A DNA stretch of 64,000 bases. Source: JAPLJU01 sp964547985. GTDB taxonomy: Bacteria > Desulfobacterota > Syntrophia > Syntrophales > UBA2192. Where the stretch lies: positions 1-64,000 of the forward strand of contig CAZJPV010000005.1 of NCBI GenBank assembly GCA_964547985.1, read 5' to 3'. Every line of letters begins with the position of its first letter. Position 1 is the first letter of the stretch. The position numbers and the translations under genes were made by a program. Positions 24,785 to 33,029 of the stretch are shown here, piece after piece. The notes beneath the pieces were generated by a model. That model saw only the letters and a program-made list of their open reading frames with translations. It had not been told where the DNA came from and did no database searches.

Positions 24785-25099
24785 ATGAAGGTACATTTAA
24801 TCGATAAATTCAATGATTTTAACAATCTGCATGATAATGTATGGGAATGCGGATGGTGGAAATTGAAAGAAGACAAGGCTCAAGAGCTCGTCGGGAGTGA
24901 AATTTATTTTCACAAAAAGCGATTGGAACCGTCTTTTTATGGCGGGACGATAGTGGGATACAGAATAGAGCAGGAGGGACTACACCAGGGGGGCACTGTT
25001 TTCGAATTCCAGTATAGTCACGCATCCAGAAATGTCAGGACGAATAAATATGGCTGGTCCAGAGAAATGAAGATCATAGAAGAACCGGAACAGAAATAG
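24785..25099 (+). CDS. Hypothetical protein
   Basis: 104 residues, start ATG 24785 after GAAGGG. Trp- and aromatic-rich (WECGWWKLKEDKAQELVGSEIYFHKKRLEPSFYGG), with a beta-rich look and no membrane segment. It lies in the lower-GC accessory block as the first of four small same-strand genes. I do not recognise the family. It has the feel of a small fold that reports ligand or nucleic acid binding, but there is no evidence for a function. Confidence 0.55.
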   Translation: MKVHLIDKFNDFNNLHDNVWECGWWKLKEDKAQELVGSEIYFHKKRLEPSFYGGTIVGYRIEQEGLHQGGTVFEFQYSHASRNVRTNKYGWSREMKIIEEPEQK

Positions 25100-25207
25100 C
25101 CGCCGGAACGGATGCCGGGTTACCCAGGAGACTGATCGGCAAGGCCAGGCATCCACAATAATATAGCGAACCTTTTTCAGGAATAATGACACGAGGTACA
25201 AAAGTTT

Positions 25208-25414
25208 ATGGCTGTTGTTTTGTCGGGCTACGAAAATGAGACGATGGTTCATCTGGATTCCGCAGGGATATCAACGGGGGTGCAAGAGAGATTACCCGAA
25301 AAAGTGTCCCGGGTTTTTGAGACGATCCTTGAGGAACTACAGATGAACGTCAGTACAAGGAAATATCGAGACCTTTACGTGAGCGAAGGTCTCTTGTGGG
25401 GCACGAAAAGGTAA
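25208..25414 (+). CDS. Small hypothetical protein
   Basis: 68 residues, ATG 25208. Acidic and helical (VQERLPEKVSRVFETILEELQMNV), no motif. The ribosome site is weak. It belongs to the run of short plus-strand genes from 24785 to 26092. Confidence 0.4.
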   Translation: MAVVLSGYENETMVHLDSAGISTGVQERLPEKVSRVFETILEELQMNVSTRKYRDLYVSEGLLWGTKR

Positions 25415-25435
25415 TCCAGCGGGAAGGGAAATACC

Positions 25436-25627
25436 ATGATTAAAATTTCTCAGGGACTCCCGATGAGGAAACTAAATATGGAATCCGCAATCATCAGCGC
25501 CTTCAATCGTTATTTCGAGGGTGGAAGCGCTGGAGAAAAGGCGGGAATACTTAAGGCGTCTCTCATGGATGCCCAGACAAAATATTTTCAGAAGAAAATC
25601 TGGTCAGTCCCGACGCTTCAAAAGTGA
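25436..25627 (+). CDS. Small hypothetical protein
   Basis: 63 residues, ATG 25436 preceded by GGGAAGGG. It starts 21 bases after the previous small gene and is probably co-transcribed. The sequence after its TGA does not continue as plausible protein, so I do not treat that TGA as recoded. Function unknown. Confidence 0.4.
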   Translation: MIKISQGLPMRKLNMESAIISAFNRYFEGGSAGEKAGILKASLMDAQTKYFQKKIWSVPTLQK

Positions 25628-25735
25628 TGGACCGGCCTCTTGCAGAAAGGTTGCGTGTGGGGAGACGGTCTATACCCTCATAGTCACTGGCAGTGTTTTT
25701 CAAAATCATCATGTCGGAAACAAGGATAAAAAGCT

Positions 25736-26092
25736 ATGACTGAAGACTTACTTGATTACTGGGTTCGACTCATCAAGCCACTCTTCCCGATGAATGCCTG
25801 GATTGTCTCGAGCTTGTCAGATGACGATTATCTAATACAAATCGACTGGAACCTCGAAAAGGAGCCGCGTCGACCAAACAATCGATCAAAGAAAATACAG
25901 ATAACCATCTCAGCGGAAGCTATTGAAAATTATCTCGATAAGGGCAAGAAAGAACGTGAAGTGTCTGACCGCGCAATGATGAAGTTGATCTTGGAGCGGT
26001 ATAACCATGTGATTCCGGATCGAAACGCTCATGCGTCCCAATCTGCATCCACAGAAAAGTGGTTAATTTCAAGTGATGTGCTCAATGCATAA
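25736..26092 (+). CDS. Hypothetical protein
   Basis: 118 residues, ATG 25736 after AAGGATAAAAAGCT. Mixed composition (LIKPLFPMNAWIVSSLSDDDYLIQIDWNLEKEPRRP, then a Lys/Glu helix ending EREVSDRAMMKLILERYNHV). No signal, membrane segment or known motif. It may be the last gene of the small plus-strand set. Confidence 0.5.
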   Translation: MTEDLLDYWVRLIKPLFPMNAWIVSSLSDDDYLIQIDWNLEKEPRRPNNRSKKIQITISAEAIENYLDKGKKEREVSDRAMMKLILERYNHVIPDRNAHASQSASTEKWLISSDVLNA

Positions 26093-26306
26093 TAGTCATT
26101 CATGGAAAGGCAAAAAACCGTTTGGCCTCTTTCGTCTATAGGGTCTGTTTGGTCCATCCGGATTATTCAAGGGTGTTTAAATCCATCTCATTCTTTCCGG
26201 GTCTTTCCAGGAGAAGATTCCGGAATTCCGTGGAAGACTTCATTATCGATGTCTGAAGAGATGAAAAGAGATACATCCCCACCTATACGTCCCCCCGGGA
26301 ACTGTC

Positions 26307-26777
26307 TTACCTGACGTTACTATCCGGAAGTTGCACCAGCACCACTTCGCCTTTCGCGCGGATCTCTCCCTCTGCAGATAAAGCAACACTGACAATCGCT
26401 TTTCGATTTGTTCTTTCTTTGACCCTTCCCCTCAGCTCCAGGACCTTTCCCGTCGGCGTTGGTTTTAGAAAATCGACCTTTAACGATACGGAAACGAAGC
26501 GGGAAACCGGTCGGTCATCCAGAGATAAGCCCTCGTCACGCAATTTAGCTGCCGCTGCAGTGGCAGAACTGTGACAATCTATCAATGAGGCGATAAGCCC
26601 CCCATAGATGGAGCCGGGAACACCACCCGTGCAGTAAAGCCCGGGTGTGTAATGACAGACGCTTTCCTCACCATCCCAGTAGCTCTTAATGTGCAGTCCC
26701 TCCTGATTCAGACGGCCGCAACCGTAGCAATGTGCAAATGCATCTGGATAGTAATCTTGAAAGGCTTTAACCTTCAT
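26307..26777 (-). CDS. PaaI-like hotdog thioesterase
   Basis: 156 residues from ATG 26777, with AAAGGAG upstream; a longer in-frame ATG at 26876 adds an improbable leader. The hotdog core is visible: HCYGCGRLNQEGLHIKSYWDG, VPGSIYGGLIASLIDCHSSATAA, then SVSLKVDFLKPTPTGKVLELRGRV. The family hydrolyses aryl- or acyl-CoA thioesters. The central Asp of SLIDCH is in the catalytic position for this group. It stands alone among small accessory genes. Confidence 0.85.
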   Translation of the reverse strand: MKVKAFQDYYPDAFAHCYGCGRLNQEGLHIKSYWDGEESVCHYTPGLYCTGGVPGSIYGGLIASLIDCHSSATAAAAKLRDEGLSLDDRPVSRFVSVSLKVDFLKPTPTGKVLELRGRVKERTNRKAIVSVALSAEGEIRAKGEVVLVQLPDSNVR

Positions 26778-27134
26778 ACTTGACTCCTTTTCCAGTGTGT
26801 GGCTTTTTTTACTCGAGAACCGGCGCCCGTGTCCGGACGCCCCGTGCATCATAGAGAATATCGGGCTTGCCATCAAGGTGTAATTGGGTCTGGGCGTATT
26901 ATGGGGCCAGACTCAATCATTGCCAATTGATGGGTTTTCTCTCAGCCTCGTTCCATGGCAAGGAAACCGAGAATCGCAACTGAAGGCACTCCATAACAGC
27001 ATAGTCCGGATGTTAAGGCGGGGTCAAACTTGAATCTTGACAAAAACGATGGTATTCTGGAATTCAATTATTCTAATGCCGGTATCGGCAGGGCGCGGCG
27101 AGTATAAGGTGGAAAATCTGTAGAGGATAAAGAT
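26778..27134. other. Intergenic region without a gene
   Basis: About 360 bases upstream of the divergent thioesterase and HExxH protein genes. Contains a GGGGTCA motif near 27024. I see no coding frame and no clear RNA. Confidence 0.4.
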
Positions 27135-27665
27135 TTGGTCTCAACCATTCTGACACGGATGTTTCTCATCCGATCCTGGATCGAGCGGACGGTGGCCGCC
27201 CACCAGAAAGAGGCGAGACCCGTCGCCGAGGTCATCGAGGCCTGCGGCTTTCAACGCCTGCCTGATTACTTCGGCGCGGCATTCCTTGACCGCGTCCAGT
27301 GCGTGTCAGTCGAACGGATCCCCTTGCCGCCGCTTACTTCCAGGGGGCTCAGGTCCCTCGGGGGCATCAGAACGGCAAGAAGGTTTTCCGGCATCACGTA
27401 CGGCGACACGTACTTCGTCGATCGGAAACGCGAGCAGAGCGAATCCTTGCACTTCCACGAGCTGATCCACGCGGTGCAGTGGGATTGCCTCGGTTTTGAG
27501 AAGTTTCTCCGGGCCTATGGCGTGGGGCTGGTGCGAAACGGTTATGCCCGAAACCCCCTCGAAATCATGGCTTACACCCACCAGCGCCGGTTCGAGACCG
27601 ACCTCATTCCTTATCCCGCCGAGGCTGCAGTCCGTGCAGAGCTGGGATCGAAGTACTCGAAATAG
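27135..27665 (+). CDS. Hypothetical protein with HExxH motif
   Basis: 176 residues. Start TTG 27135 has GAGGA about eight bases upstream; ATG 27159 is the alternative. A HELIHAVQWD segment (about residue 117) has the HExxH zinc-metalloprotease pattern, followed by ALEIMAYTHQRRFE-like sequence (here PLEIMAYTHQRRFETD) whose Glu could be the third ligand. No signal peptide. I infer a putative zinc-dependent peptidase or inactive relative of unknown target. Confidence 0.6.
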   Translation: MVSTILTRMFLIRSWIERTVAAHQKEARPVAEVIEACGFQRLPDYFGAAFLDRVQCVSVERIPLPPLTSRGLRSLGGIRTARRFSGITYGDTYFVDRKREQSESLHFHELIHAVQWDCLGFEKFLRAYGVGLVRNGYARNPLEIMAYTHQRRFETDLIPYPAEAAVRAELGSKYSK

Positions 27666-27696
27666 AATGAGGGAAATCTCGGAGGCCGGCTTTGCT

Positions 27697-27826
27697 CATT
27701 TGATATCAGAGAAGAAATTACAGGGGATCCTCTTGTAACCACACCCCGCAAATCCCCAGTGTTTCTCCACAGGGTAAACAATCCACCAATATCATTGACA
27801 TCTTTGCTGTAATTTATTATCCATCA
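27697..27826 (+). repeat. Imperfect direct repeat, left copy, upstream of methyltransferase
   Basis: Begins CATTTGATATCAGAGAAG and ends near AATTTATTATCCATCA. It aligns along its length with 28929-29055, best at the two ends, including ATATCATTGACATCTT with TTGACA at 27795-27800. The two copies flank the DNA methyltransferase gene. Confidence 0.65.
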
Positions 27827-28029
27827 AACGCTGATTCTCACCTGCGTTTCAGTGTTACGAACGGGCAGAGAAAGCTGAAATATGTGAACCCCGTCAGCTT
27901 TTTACTCATCTCATGTATCAAAAATAGAAAGTTGCAGTTTGGGGCTAGGGTTTAAAACGATCCAGGTGTATCATCTACGGGCGATCGGAATATAAAAGGT
28001 GCTTAAAGCAATGGAAGGGAAAAGCCTGT

Positions 28030-28872
28030 TTGAAGAAAATGATTAAGGCGGGAAAAAGCGTAAAGAACGAGCACTCCGTTGCCGGCGCAAAAGAGCCCCC
28101 GGAAATCTATTACGAGAAAGCCGAATACGCCCTTAAACTTTTAAAGGGTGATTGCATCGATATTTTGAATAACCATTTCGAAGAAAATACCTTCGACATG
28201 ATTTTTGCCGACCCCCCTTATTTTCTCTCCAATGGGGGGGTAACCTGTCATGCCGGGAAAATGGTTTCTGTAGATAAAGGCGGCTGGGATAAATCTAAAG
28301 GCGTGGTGGAAAATCATAGATTCAATATTGAATGGTTAAAGGCATGCCGAAGAGTCCTGAAGCCGAATGGGACGATCTGGATATCCGGAACGACGCATGT
28401 TATTTATTCGATTGGTTTTGCGCTGCAGAGCCTGGGCTATAAGATATTGAATGATATCGTGTGGTATAAACCAAATGCGTCACCGAACCTTTCCTGCAGG
28501 TATTTTACTCATTCCACAGAAATTGTTTTGTGGGCAACTAAAAGCGAAGAAAGTAAACATCATTTTGATTATCGATTAATGAAAGAGTTGAACAGGGGAA
28601 AGCAGATGAGGAACCTCTGGGAAATTCGTCCGCCGTCTGCTTCAGAAAAACATTTTGGCAAACACCCCACACAAAAACCGTTAGAGCTTTTGAAACGAAT
28701 TATTCTTGCTTCAACTGAAGCAGGAAGTCTTGTTCTGGATCCATTTTGCGGGAGTTCGACAACCGGCGTTGCCTGTGCTTTATTGGGCAGGCGATATGTC
28801 GGGATTGATCTGGAAGAACGATATCTCGATTTATCAAGAAGAAGGCTTGAAGAGGTGAGAAACCAGCCGTAA
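28030..28872 (+). CDS. Orphan DNA adenine methyltransferase (DpnA/MboI-C type)
   Basis: 280 residues; TTG 28030 has GGAAGGG upstream and ATG 28039 is possible. Motif IV is DPPYFLSNGG (about residue 60), followed by the TCHAGKMVSVDKGGWDKSK block typical of this DpnA-like group, and motif I is LDPFCGSSTTGVAC near the C-terminus (beta-class order). It should methylate N6-adenine or N4-cytosine at a short site; GATC is plausible from family but not shown. No restriction partner is nearby. The gene is AT-richer than its neighbours and flanked by repeats, so recent acquisition is likely. Confidence 0.9.
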   Translation: MKKMIKAGKSVKNEHSVAGAKEPPEIYYEKAEYALKLLKGDCIDILNNHFEENTFDMIFADPPYFLSNGGVTCHAGKMVSVDKGGWDKSKGVVENHRFNIEWLKACRRVLKPNGTIWISGTTHVIYSIGFALQSLGYKILNDIVWYKPNASPNLSCRYFTHSTEIVLWATKSEESKHHFDYRLMKELNRGKQMRNLWEIRPPSASEKHFGKHPTQKPLELLKRIILASTEAGSLVLDPFCGSSTTGVACALLGRRYVGIDLEERYLDLSRRRLEEVRNQP

Positions 28873-28928
28873 TGATTTAATACCCAAGCATCTTGAATCT
28901 ACCCAATTTATAGACCTCAGGCTTAGAC

Positions 28929-29055
28929 CATTTGATATTTTAGAGAAGAAGGTCCAGAAAACCTTTCATAACCATTCACCGAATCTTCAGTTTTCCCCTC
29001 CAAGAAACAATTTATCTATATCATTGACATCTTAGCCACAATTTATTATCGATCA
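28929..29055 (+). repeat. Imperfect direct repeat, right copy, upstream of CoA-transferase genes
   Basis: Matches 27697-27826 in the same orientation. Contains TTGACA at 29024-29029 followed by AATTTATTATCGATCA, and may supply the promoter of the CoA-transferase/acyl-CoA dehydrogenase operon starting about 50 bases further on. Confidence 0.65.
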
Positions 29056-29105
29056 GTGTCTGATCAGGCAATAGTGCAATGAAAGTAAATGTGAGGTCGA
29101 TACCT

Positions 29106-29960
29106 ATGAAAGAGAAACTAATGACGGCAATCGAAGCGGCGCGTTTCGTTGAAAACGGGAGTCACCTGGGTGTCGGTGCCGGTATGGCGATGAACCCCAT
29201 GCCCGTCGTGAGGGAGGTCATTAAAAGGGATGTCAGGGGACTTACACTGACCCCCGTCGTCACCGGGGGCTATGTGGCGGATCTTCTCATTGGTGCCGGA
29301 TGCGTTGAGACGGTCCAGTTTCCCCAGATTGTCATGGATGAGTTCGGTCTTGCGCCCAAGTTCAGAAAAAAGGCGGAAAAGGGCGAGCTCAAGTACCTGG
29401 AAACCATGTGAGCCTCCCTCCTCCTCGGGCTCCAGGCTGGGGCCTACAATCTCCCCTTCATTCCCGTCCTTGGCCTTCTGGGGACGGACTACATGAAAAT
29501 ACGGCCTGACCTCAAGACAATGAAAGACCCCTATTCAGGCCATGAATACGTTGTGATTCCCCCGATTATTCCCGACGTGGCCATTATCCATGCCACAAAG
29601 GGAGACCGCTTCGGGGGTGTCACGACCTTCAGTATGCGAAATGACTTGCTCCTGGCCCGGGCCGCAAAGAAAACCATTGCCGTCATCGAGGAACTTCTCG
29701 AGCCGGATGAGGTCCTGCCGGCACGTAACGAGGTCTATATTGCCCCCGTTCATGTCGATGCCGTCGTGCTTGCACCGCGGGGCGCGCATCCCACGGGTTG
29801 TCCCGGAAAATACGACGTTGACGGGGCCCACATCAAAGCGTACATGGCGGCGGCAAAGGATGACAAGTCTTTCAGGCAATACCTGGACACCTATATCTAC
29901 GGGCCGAAGGACCATAACGATTATCTCAAGAAAGTGGGGTTGGGAGATTATGGAAAATAA
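29106..29960 (+). CDS. CoA-transferase alpha subunit with in-frame UGA, candidate selenoprotein
   Basis: I start at ATG 29106 (MKEKLMTAIEAARFVENGSH), nine bases after GAGG; ATG 29079 is in frame. The frame meets TGA at 29409-29411 and resumes at once as ASLLLGLQAGAYNLPFIPVLG, the standard continuation of family I CoA-transferase A subunits, ending GDYGK at 29960. Related alpha subunits, as I remember them, often have Cys at the position before this helix. A 6-bp hairpin follows at SECIS distance. Alternatives are a nonsense mutation or a sequencing error at an ancestral TGY/TGG codon. With readthrough the product is 284 residues. It overlaps the beta gene by 11 bases. Confidence 0.65.
29428..29444 (+). 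promoter_or_regulatory. SECIS-like stem-loop after UGA in CoA-transferase gene
   Basis: GGCTCC (29428-29433) pairs with GGGGCC (29439-29444), one T-G wobble, leaving the loop AGGCU (29434-29438), which begins 22 nt after the UGA. The local DNA is GC-rich, so a chance hairpin is more likely here than in the other cases. Confidence 0.5.
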
Positions 29961-30687
29961 GGCGACGGATCCTGTCGTGAGAATGATAGTGGCCATTTCG
30001 AAGATTCTCAAGAATGGCGAGTGGGTTGCCGCGGGGACGCTCTCCCCGATTCCGGTGGCAGGCTGTATCCTGGCGAAACACACCCATGCGCCGGACATCA
30101 CGTCCATTTTTTTCGGTGACCCGGCCGACCGAATGGGGGATGGCCTCTTTGAGCTCTTCGGGCTCGTCCAGAAGGGAAAGATTGACGTTTTCTTCCTTTC
30201 CGGGGCGCAGATCGATCAGCAGGGGAACATCAACCTGATCTGCATCGGGGATTATATGAAGCCGAAGGTCAGGCTTCCAGGGGGCGCGGCCTCCAACATG
30301 CTCTACGCCATGAGCAGGCGGACCATTCTCTTCACCACCACCCACACCAGGAATCTTTTCGTTCAAAAGGCCGATTTTGTGAACGCAACCGCCTTCGATG
30401 GCGCGGTCAAGACACCCTGGAGGCGTGGGGGGTTGAGCCATGTGGTCACTCCGCTTGGCATCATGAGGTTCGACACCCAGATAAATAAAATCGTCCTGGA
30501 CTCCGTCTTTCCCGGCATCTCTGTTGACACCGCCGTGGAGAACACGGGATTCGACCTGGGCATAGGAAAGAGAACCATCCCGACCATCGAGCCGGTGCGT
30601 GAGGAAGAATTGAGGATTCTCAAAGAGGTTGTGGCTAAAGAGATGAGGGCTATTTACCCTGTCTTTACTGAAAAGCTCTGGGGCTAA
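29950..30687 (+). CDS. CoA-transferase beta subunit-like protein
   Basis: 245 residues; ATG 29950 lies inside the end of the alpha gene, implying translational coupling. It shows the family I beta pattern: GEWVAAGTLSPIPVAGCILAKHTHAPD, then VFFLSGAQIDQQGNINL and LPGGAASNMLYAM. The usual catalytic Glu motif (ESG/ENG) after THAPD is here SIFFGDP, so the acyl-acceptor Glu seems to be missing at that place. The heteromer may therefore act as a hydrolase or use another residue. The next gene is an acyl-CoA dehydrogenase. Confidence 0.82.
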   Translation: MENKATDPVVRMIVAISKILKNGEWVAAGTLSPIPVAGCILAKHTHAPDITSIFFGDPADRMGDGLFELFGLVQKGKIDVFFLSGAQIDQQGNINLICIGDYMKPKVRLPGGAASNMLYAMSRRTILFTTTHTRNLFVQKADFVNATAFDGAVKTPWRRGGLSHVVTPLGIMRFDTQINKIVLDSVFPGISVDTAVENTGFDLGIGKRTIPTIEPVREEELRILKEVVAKEMRAIYPVFTEKLWG

Positions 30688-30731
30688 GTCCTGTCGGCGA
30701 CAAGGAAACGAGATGAGGGTCAGGAGGCATT

Positions 30732-31871
30732 ATGGATTTCAAATTAACGGAGGAGCAGGAACTCATCCGCAAGAATATGCGGGAGTTTGCCATGAAGCAC
30801 GTCGATCCCATCGCGGCGGAGATCGATGAAAATGAGCGCCACCCCACGGAGGTTTTCGAGAAACTGGCTGAAGGGGGCTGGATGGGCATCCCCATCCCGC
30901 AGAAGTACGGCGGCGCCGGTTCGGATTTCCTGACGCACATCGTCGCCGTGGAAGAGCTCTGCAGGGTCTGCGCCTCCACGGGGCTGACCATGTCGTTCCA
31001 GTCCGGCATCCTGGGCACGCTGATCAAGGATTTCGGAACCGAAGCGCAGAGGCAAAAGTATGTGGTTCCCATAGCCCGCGGGCAGCACCTCGGGGCATTC
31101 TGTCTGACGGAGCCGGGCGCCGGCACCGACATGATGGCGGCGACGACCACCGCCGTCCGGGAGGGCGACCATTATGTCCTCAACGGCACGAAAACATACA
31201 TCAGCAACGGCCCACTGGCGGACATGTACCTCGTCTTCTGCTGGACGGACAAAAAGGCGGGAAGAAAAGGGATGAGCGCGTTCATCGTCCCCAAAGGTAA
31301 CCCGGGGCTCAAGCCGGGCGTGCATTTCAGGAAGATGGGTCTGAGGTCCTCCCAGACATCGGAGGTTTTCTTCAAGGACTGCCGCGTCCCCGCAGAAAGC
31401 CTGCTCGGGGAAGAGGGCAGGGGCATTGCCATGGCCATGACCGGGCTCGATCACGCCAGGGTCGGCGCGGCCGCAGTGTGCGTCGGAATTCTTCAGGCGG
31501 CCCTCGATGAATCCATCAGGTATTCCAAAGAGAGGGTCCAGTTCGGCAGCCCCATCTCGAAGCAACAGGCCATTGCCTGGATGATCGCCGACATGGCTAC
31601 GGATTTAAATGCCGCAAGGTTTCTCACCTACCATGCCGCCTGGCTGAAGGACCAGAAAAAACCTTTCACCACCGAGTCCGCCATGGCCAAGCTCTTTGGC
31701 TCGGAAAAGGCCATGTATCATACCACCAAGGCGGTCCAGATCCACGGTGGGTATGGTTATGTCAAGGGCGCGAAGGTGGAACGGCTGATGCGTGACGCCA
31801 AGGTCACCGAAATCTTTGACGGCACATCGGAAGCCCAGCGGATGGTGATCTCCTTTAATGTTCTCCGCTGA
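30732..31871 (+). CDS. Acyl-CoA dehydrogenase
   Basis: 379 residues, usual family length, start ATG 30732 after AGGAGG. Signatures GAFCLTEPGAGTDMMA and KVERLMRDAKVTEIFDGTSEAQR are clear, and FAD/ETF-dependent oxidation of an acyl-CoA is expected. The residue usually serving as base in the YEGTSEIQ motif is Asp here (FDGTSEAQ). The alternative isovaleryl-type position is Ala (GLDHAR in place of GLDLER). An Asp base is known for some cyclic acyl-CoA dehydrogenases of syntrophs, so an alicyclic substrate is conceivable. Same operon as the CoA-transferase-like genes. Confidence 0.95.
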   Translation: MDFKLTEEQELIRKNMREFAMKHVDPIAAEIDENERHPTEVFEKLAEGGWMGIPIPQKYGGAGSDFLTHIVAVEELCRVCASTGLTMSFQSGILGTLIKDFGTEAQRQKYVVPIARGQHLGAFCLTEPGAGTDMMAATTTAVREGDHYVLNGTKTYISNGPLADMYLVFCWTDKKAGRKGMSAFIVPKGNPGLKPGVHFRKMGLRSSQTSEVFFKDCRVPAESLLGEEGRGIAMAMTGLDHARVGAAAVCVGILQAALDESIRYSKERVQFGSPISKQQAIAWMIADMATDLNAARFLTYHAAWLKDQKKPFTTESAMAKLFGSEKAMYHTTKAVQIHGGYGYVKGAKVERLMRDAKVTEIFDGTSEAQRMVISFNVLR

Positions 31872-32244
31872 TCATCGACCTGCCGGGGTATTACAAAGTC
31901 AGGTTCGATCATTAACTAAAAAGGGGGCCGTCATGGTGGAAGACTGGCTGGCCAATGCGGCGAATGCGCTTTGTGCCCGACCTGCCGGGGCTGCCGCGCA
32001 GTAGCTTACGCGCACAGCAAGGCCCGTGGCCGGGCGGACCTCTTCGCCGACGACCCTCAGTGCTGGCGCATCACGGGGACAAAAGGATGACCTGCGGTGA
32101 AAAGAAAGGAAATATCTTATAGTTTGGAAGTCAGGACTTACGTTTACTAAAGCTGTCGAGAATGCTCAGGTATAGTCTAAGGTTTATTTCTGTTCTATCG
32201 GCATTCAACAGGTATATGGAACACAGGATAGAAGGAGGGAGTTC
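31872..32244. other. Intergenic region with a degenerate reading frame
   Basis: 373 bases between the acyl-CoA dehydrogenase and a membrane protein gene. Apart from the broken frame at 31933-32090 it contains only the promoter region of the next gene. No RNA structure stood out. Confidence 0.4.
31933..32090 (+). pseudogene. Frameshifted small reading frame
   Basis: ATG 31933 with GGGGG upstream encodes MVEDWLANAANALC..., stopping at a TAG near 32002. Another frame directly continues with protein-like sequence (AYAHSKARGRADLFADDPQCW) to TGA at 32088-32090. One-base change near 31995 would join the two into a protein of about 52 residues. Family not recognised; it may be a remnant or an assembly error. 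Confidence 0.3.
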
Positions 32245-32712
32245 ATGTCACTATTTGGAATCCAAATTACCCTGATGGTTCACGTCCTGTTCGGCGTGCT
32301 GGGGATCATGCTAGCGGTAGCTCTTCTCGTGTATGTCTTGAATGCGAACGAGAAGAACATCCCCAGGATCCGAAGGCTGAGCCTTTACACGGCTCTGTCC
32401 ATAACCCTTTCCTATGTCATCGGCGGTTGGTGGTATGTGGCCCACTATTACCCCGAAAGGGACATCATCCGCGGCGGCGCATGGAAGTGGGCGCACACAT
32501 TCTTCATGGAGTTCAAAGAGCACTTGTTTTTCTTACTGCTGTTCCTGAGCATTCTTCTGCCGATCATCGCTTACCGGAACGACTTGATGATCCCTGAAAA
32601 CCGTCGGCTCATGCTCATCGTCACCTGGCTGATCATTCTCATCGGTCTTGTTACGGACGGATCGGGAGCAATTATCAGCAGGGGTGTCATTGTAGGATAT
32701 ATGGGGAGGTAA
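32245..32712 (+). CDS. Four-helix membrane protein, unknown
   Basis: 155 residues, ATG 32245 with AGGAGGG upstream. About four transmembrane helices (MVHVLFGVLGIMLAVALLVYVL, LYTALSITLSYVIGGWWYVAHYY, LFFLLLFLSILLPIIAY, LMLIVTWLIILIGLV), with His in helices 1 and 2 and HTFFMEFKEHLFF between 2 and 3. His placement would allow haem or quinone contact but no known cytochrome motif is matched. Followed five bases later by another membrane protein gene; both probably form one complex. Confidence 0.7.
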   Translation: MSLFGIQITLMVHVLFGVLGIMLAVALLVYVLNANEKNIPRIRRLSLYTALSITLSYVIGGWWYVAHYYPERDIIRGGAWKWAHTFFMEFKEHLFFLLLFLSILLPIIAYRNDLMIPENRRLMLIVTWLIILIGLVTDGSGAIISRGVIVGYMGR

Positions 32713-32717
32713 GGGCC

Positions 32718-33029
32718 ATGACGAACTCGAAACTGGATAAACCAACGATCGGTTTCGGCCTTTCCGTGGCCGTGGTGAGCATTCTCAATACGCTGCTGGT
32801 CATCTTCAAGGAACTGACGCCAACCTTCAAGAAGGCTATGGCCGATGCAACGGGGCATCACTGGACAACCCATGGAGTGATCGTCATCGGGCTGTTCATC
32901 GTGCTGGGCTTCGTCTTCTCCAGCATGGCCAAGCCCGAGTCCTGGGGTGCAGACAAGCTGGGAAAAGCAATCCTCTGGTCCGTCATCATTGGGGGTGGCG
33001 CCCTTGCGGCCTTCTACATGCTTCACTGA
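32718..33029 (+). CDS. Small membrane protein, unknown
   Basis: 103 residues, ATG 32718 after GGGAGGTAAGGGCC. Three hydrophobic stretches (FGLSVAVVSILNTLLVIF, GVIVIGLFIVLGFVFSSM, AILWSVIIGGGALAAFYML). The region between contains ATGHHWTTHG, His-rich at the membrane interface. Tight spacing to the preceding gene suggests a two-subunit membrane unit. No family recognised. Confidence 0.65.
   Translation: MTNSKLDKPTIGFGLSVAVVSILNTLLVIFKELTPTFKKAMADATGHHWTTHGVIVIGLFIVLGFVFSSMAKPESWGADKLGKAILWSVIIGGGALAAFYMLH

Noticed and set aside
25436..25700. TGA after the 63-codon frame at 25627 as a recoded codon
   Set aside because: Sequence after it does not read as plausible protein and soon meets another stop; no good hairpin at SECIS distance.
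26102..26314. 70-codon plus-strand frame
   Set aside because: No ribosome site, no family resemblance, overlaps the end of the thioesterase gene on the other strand.
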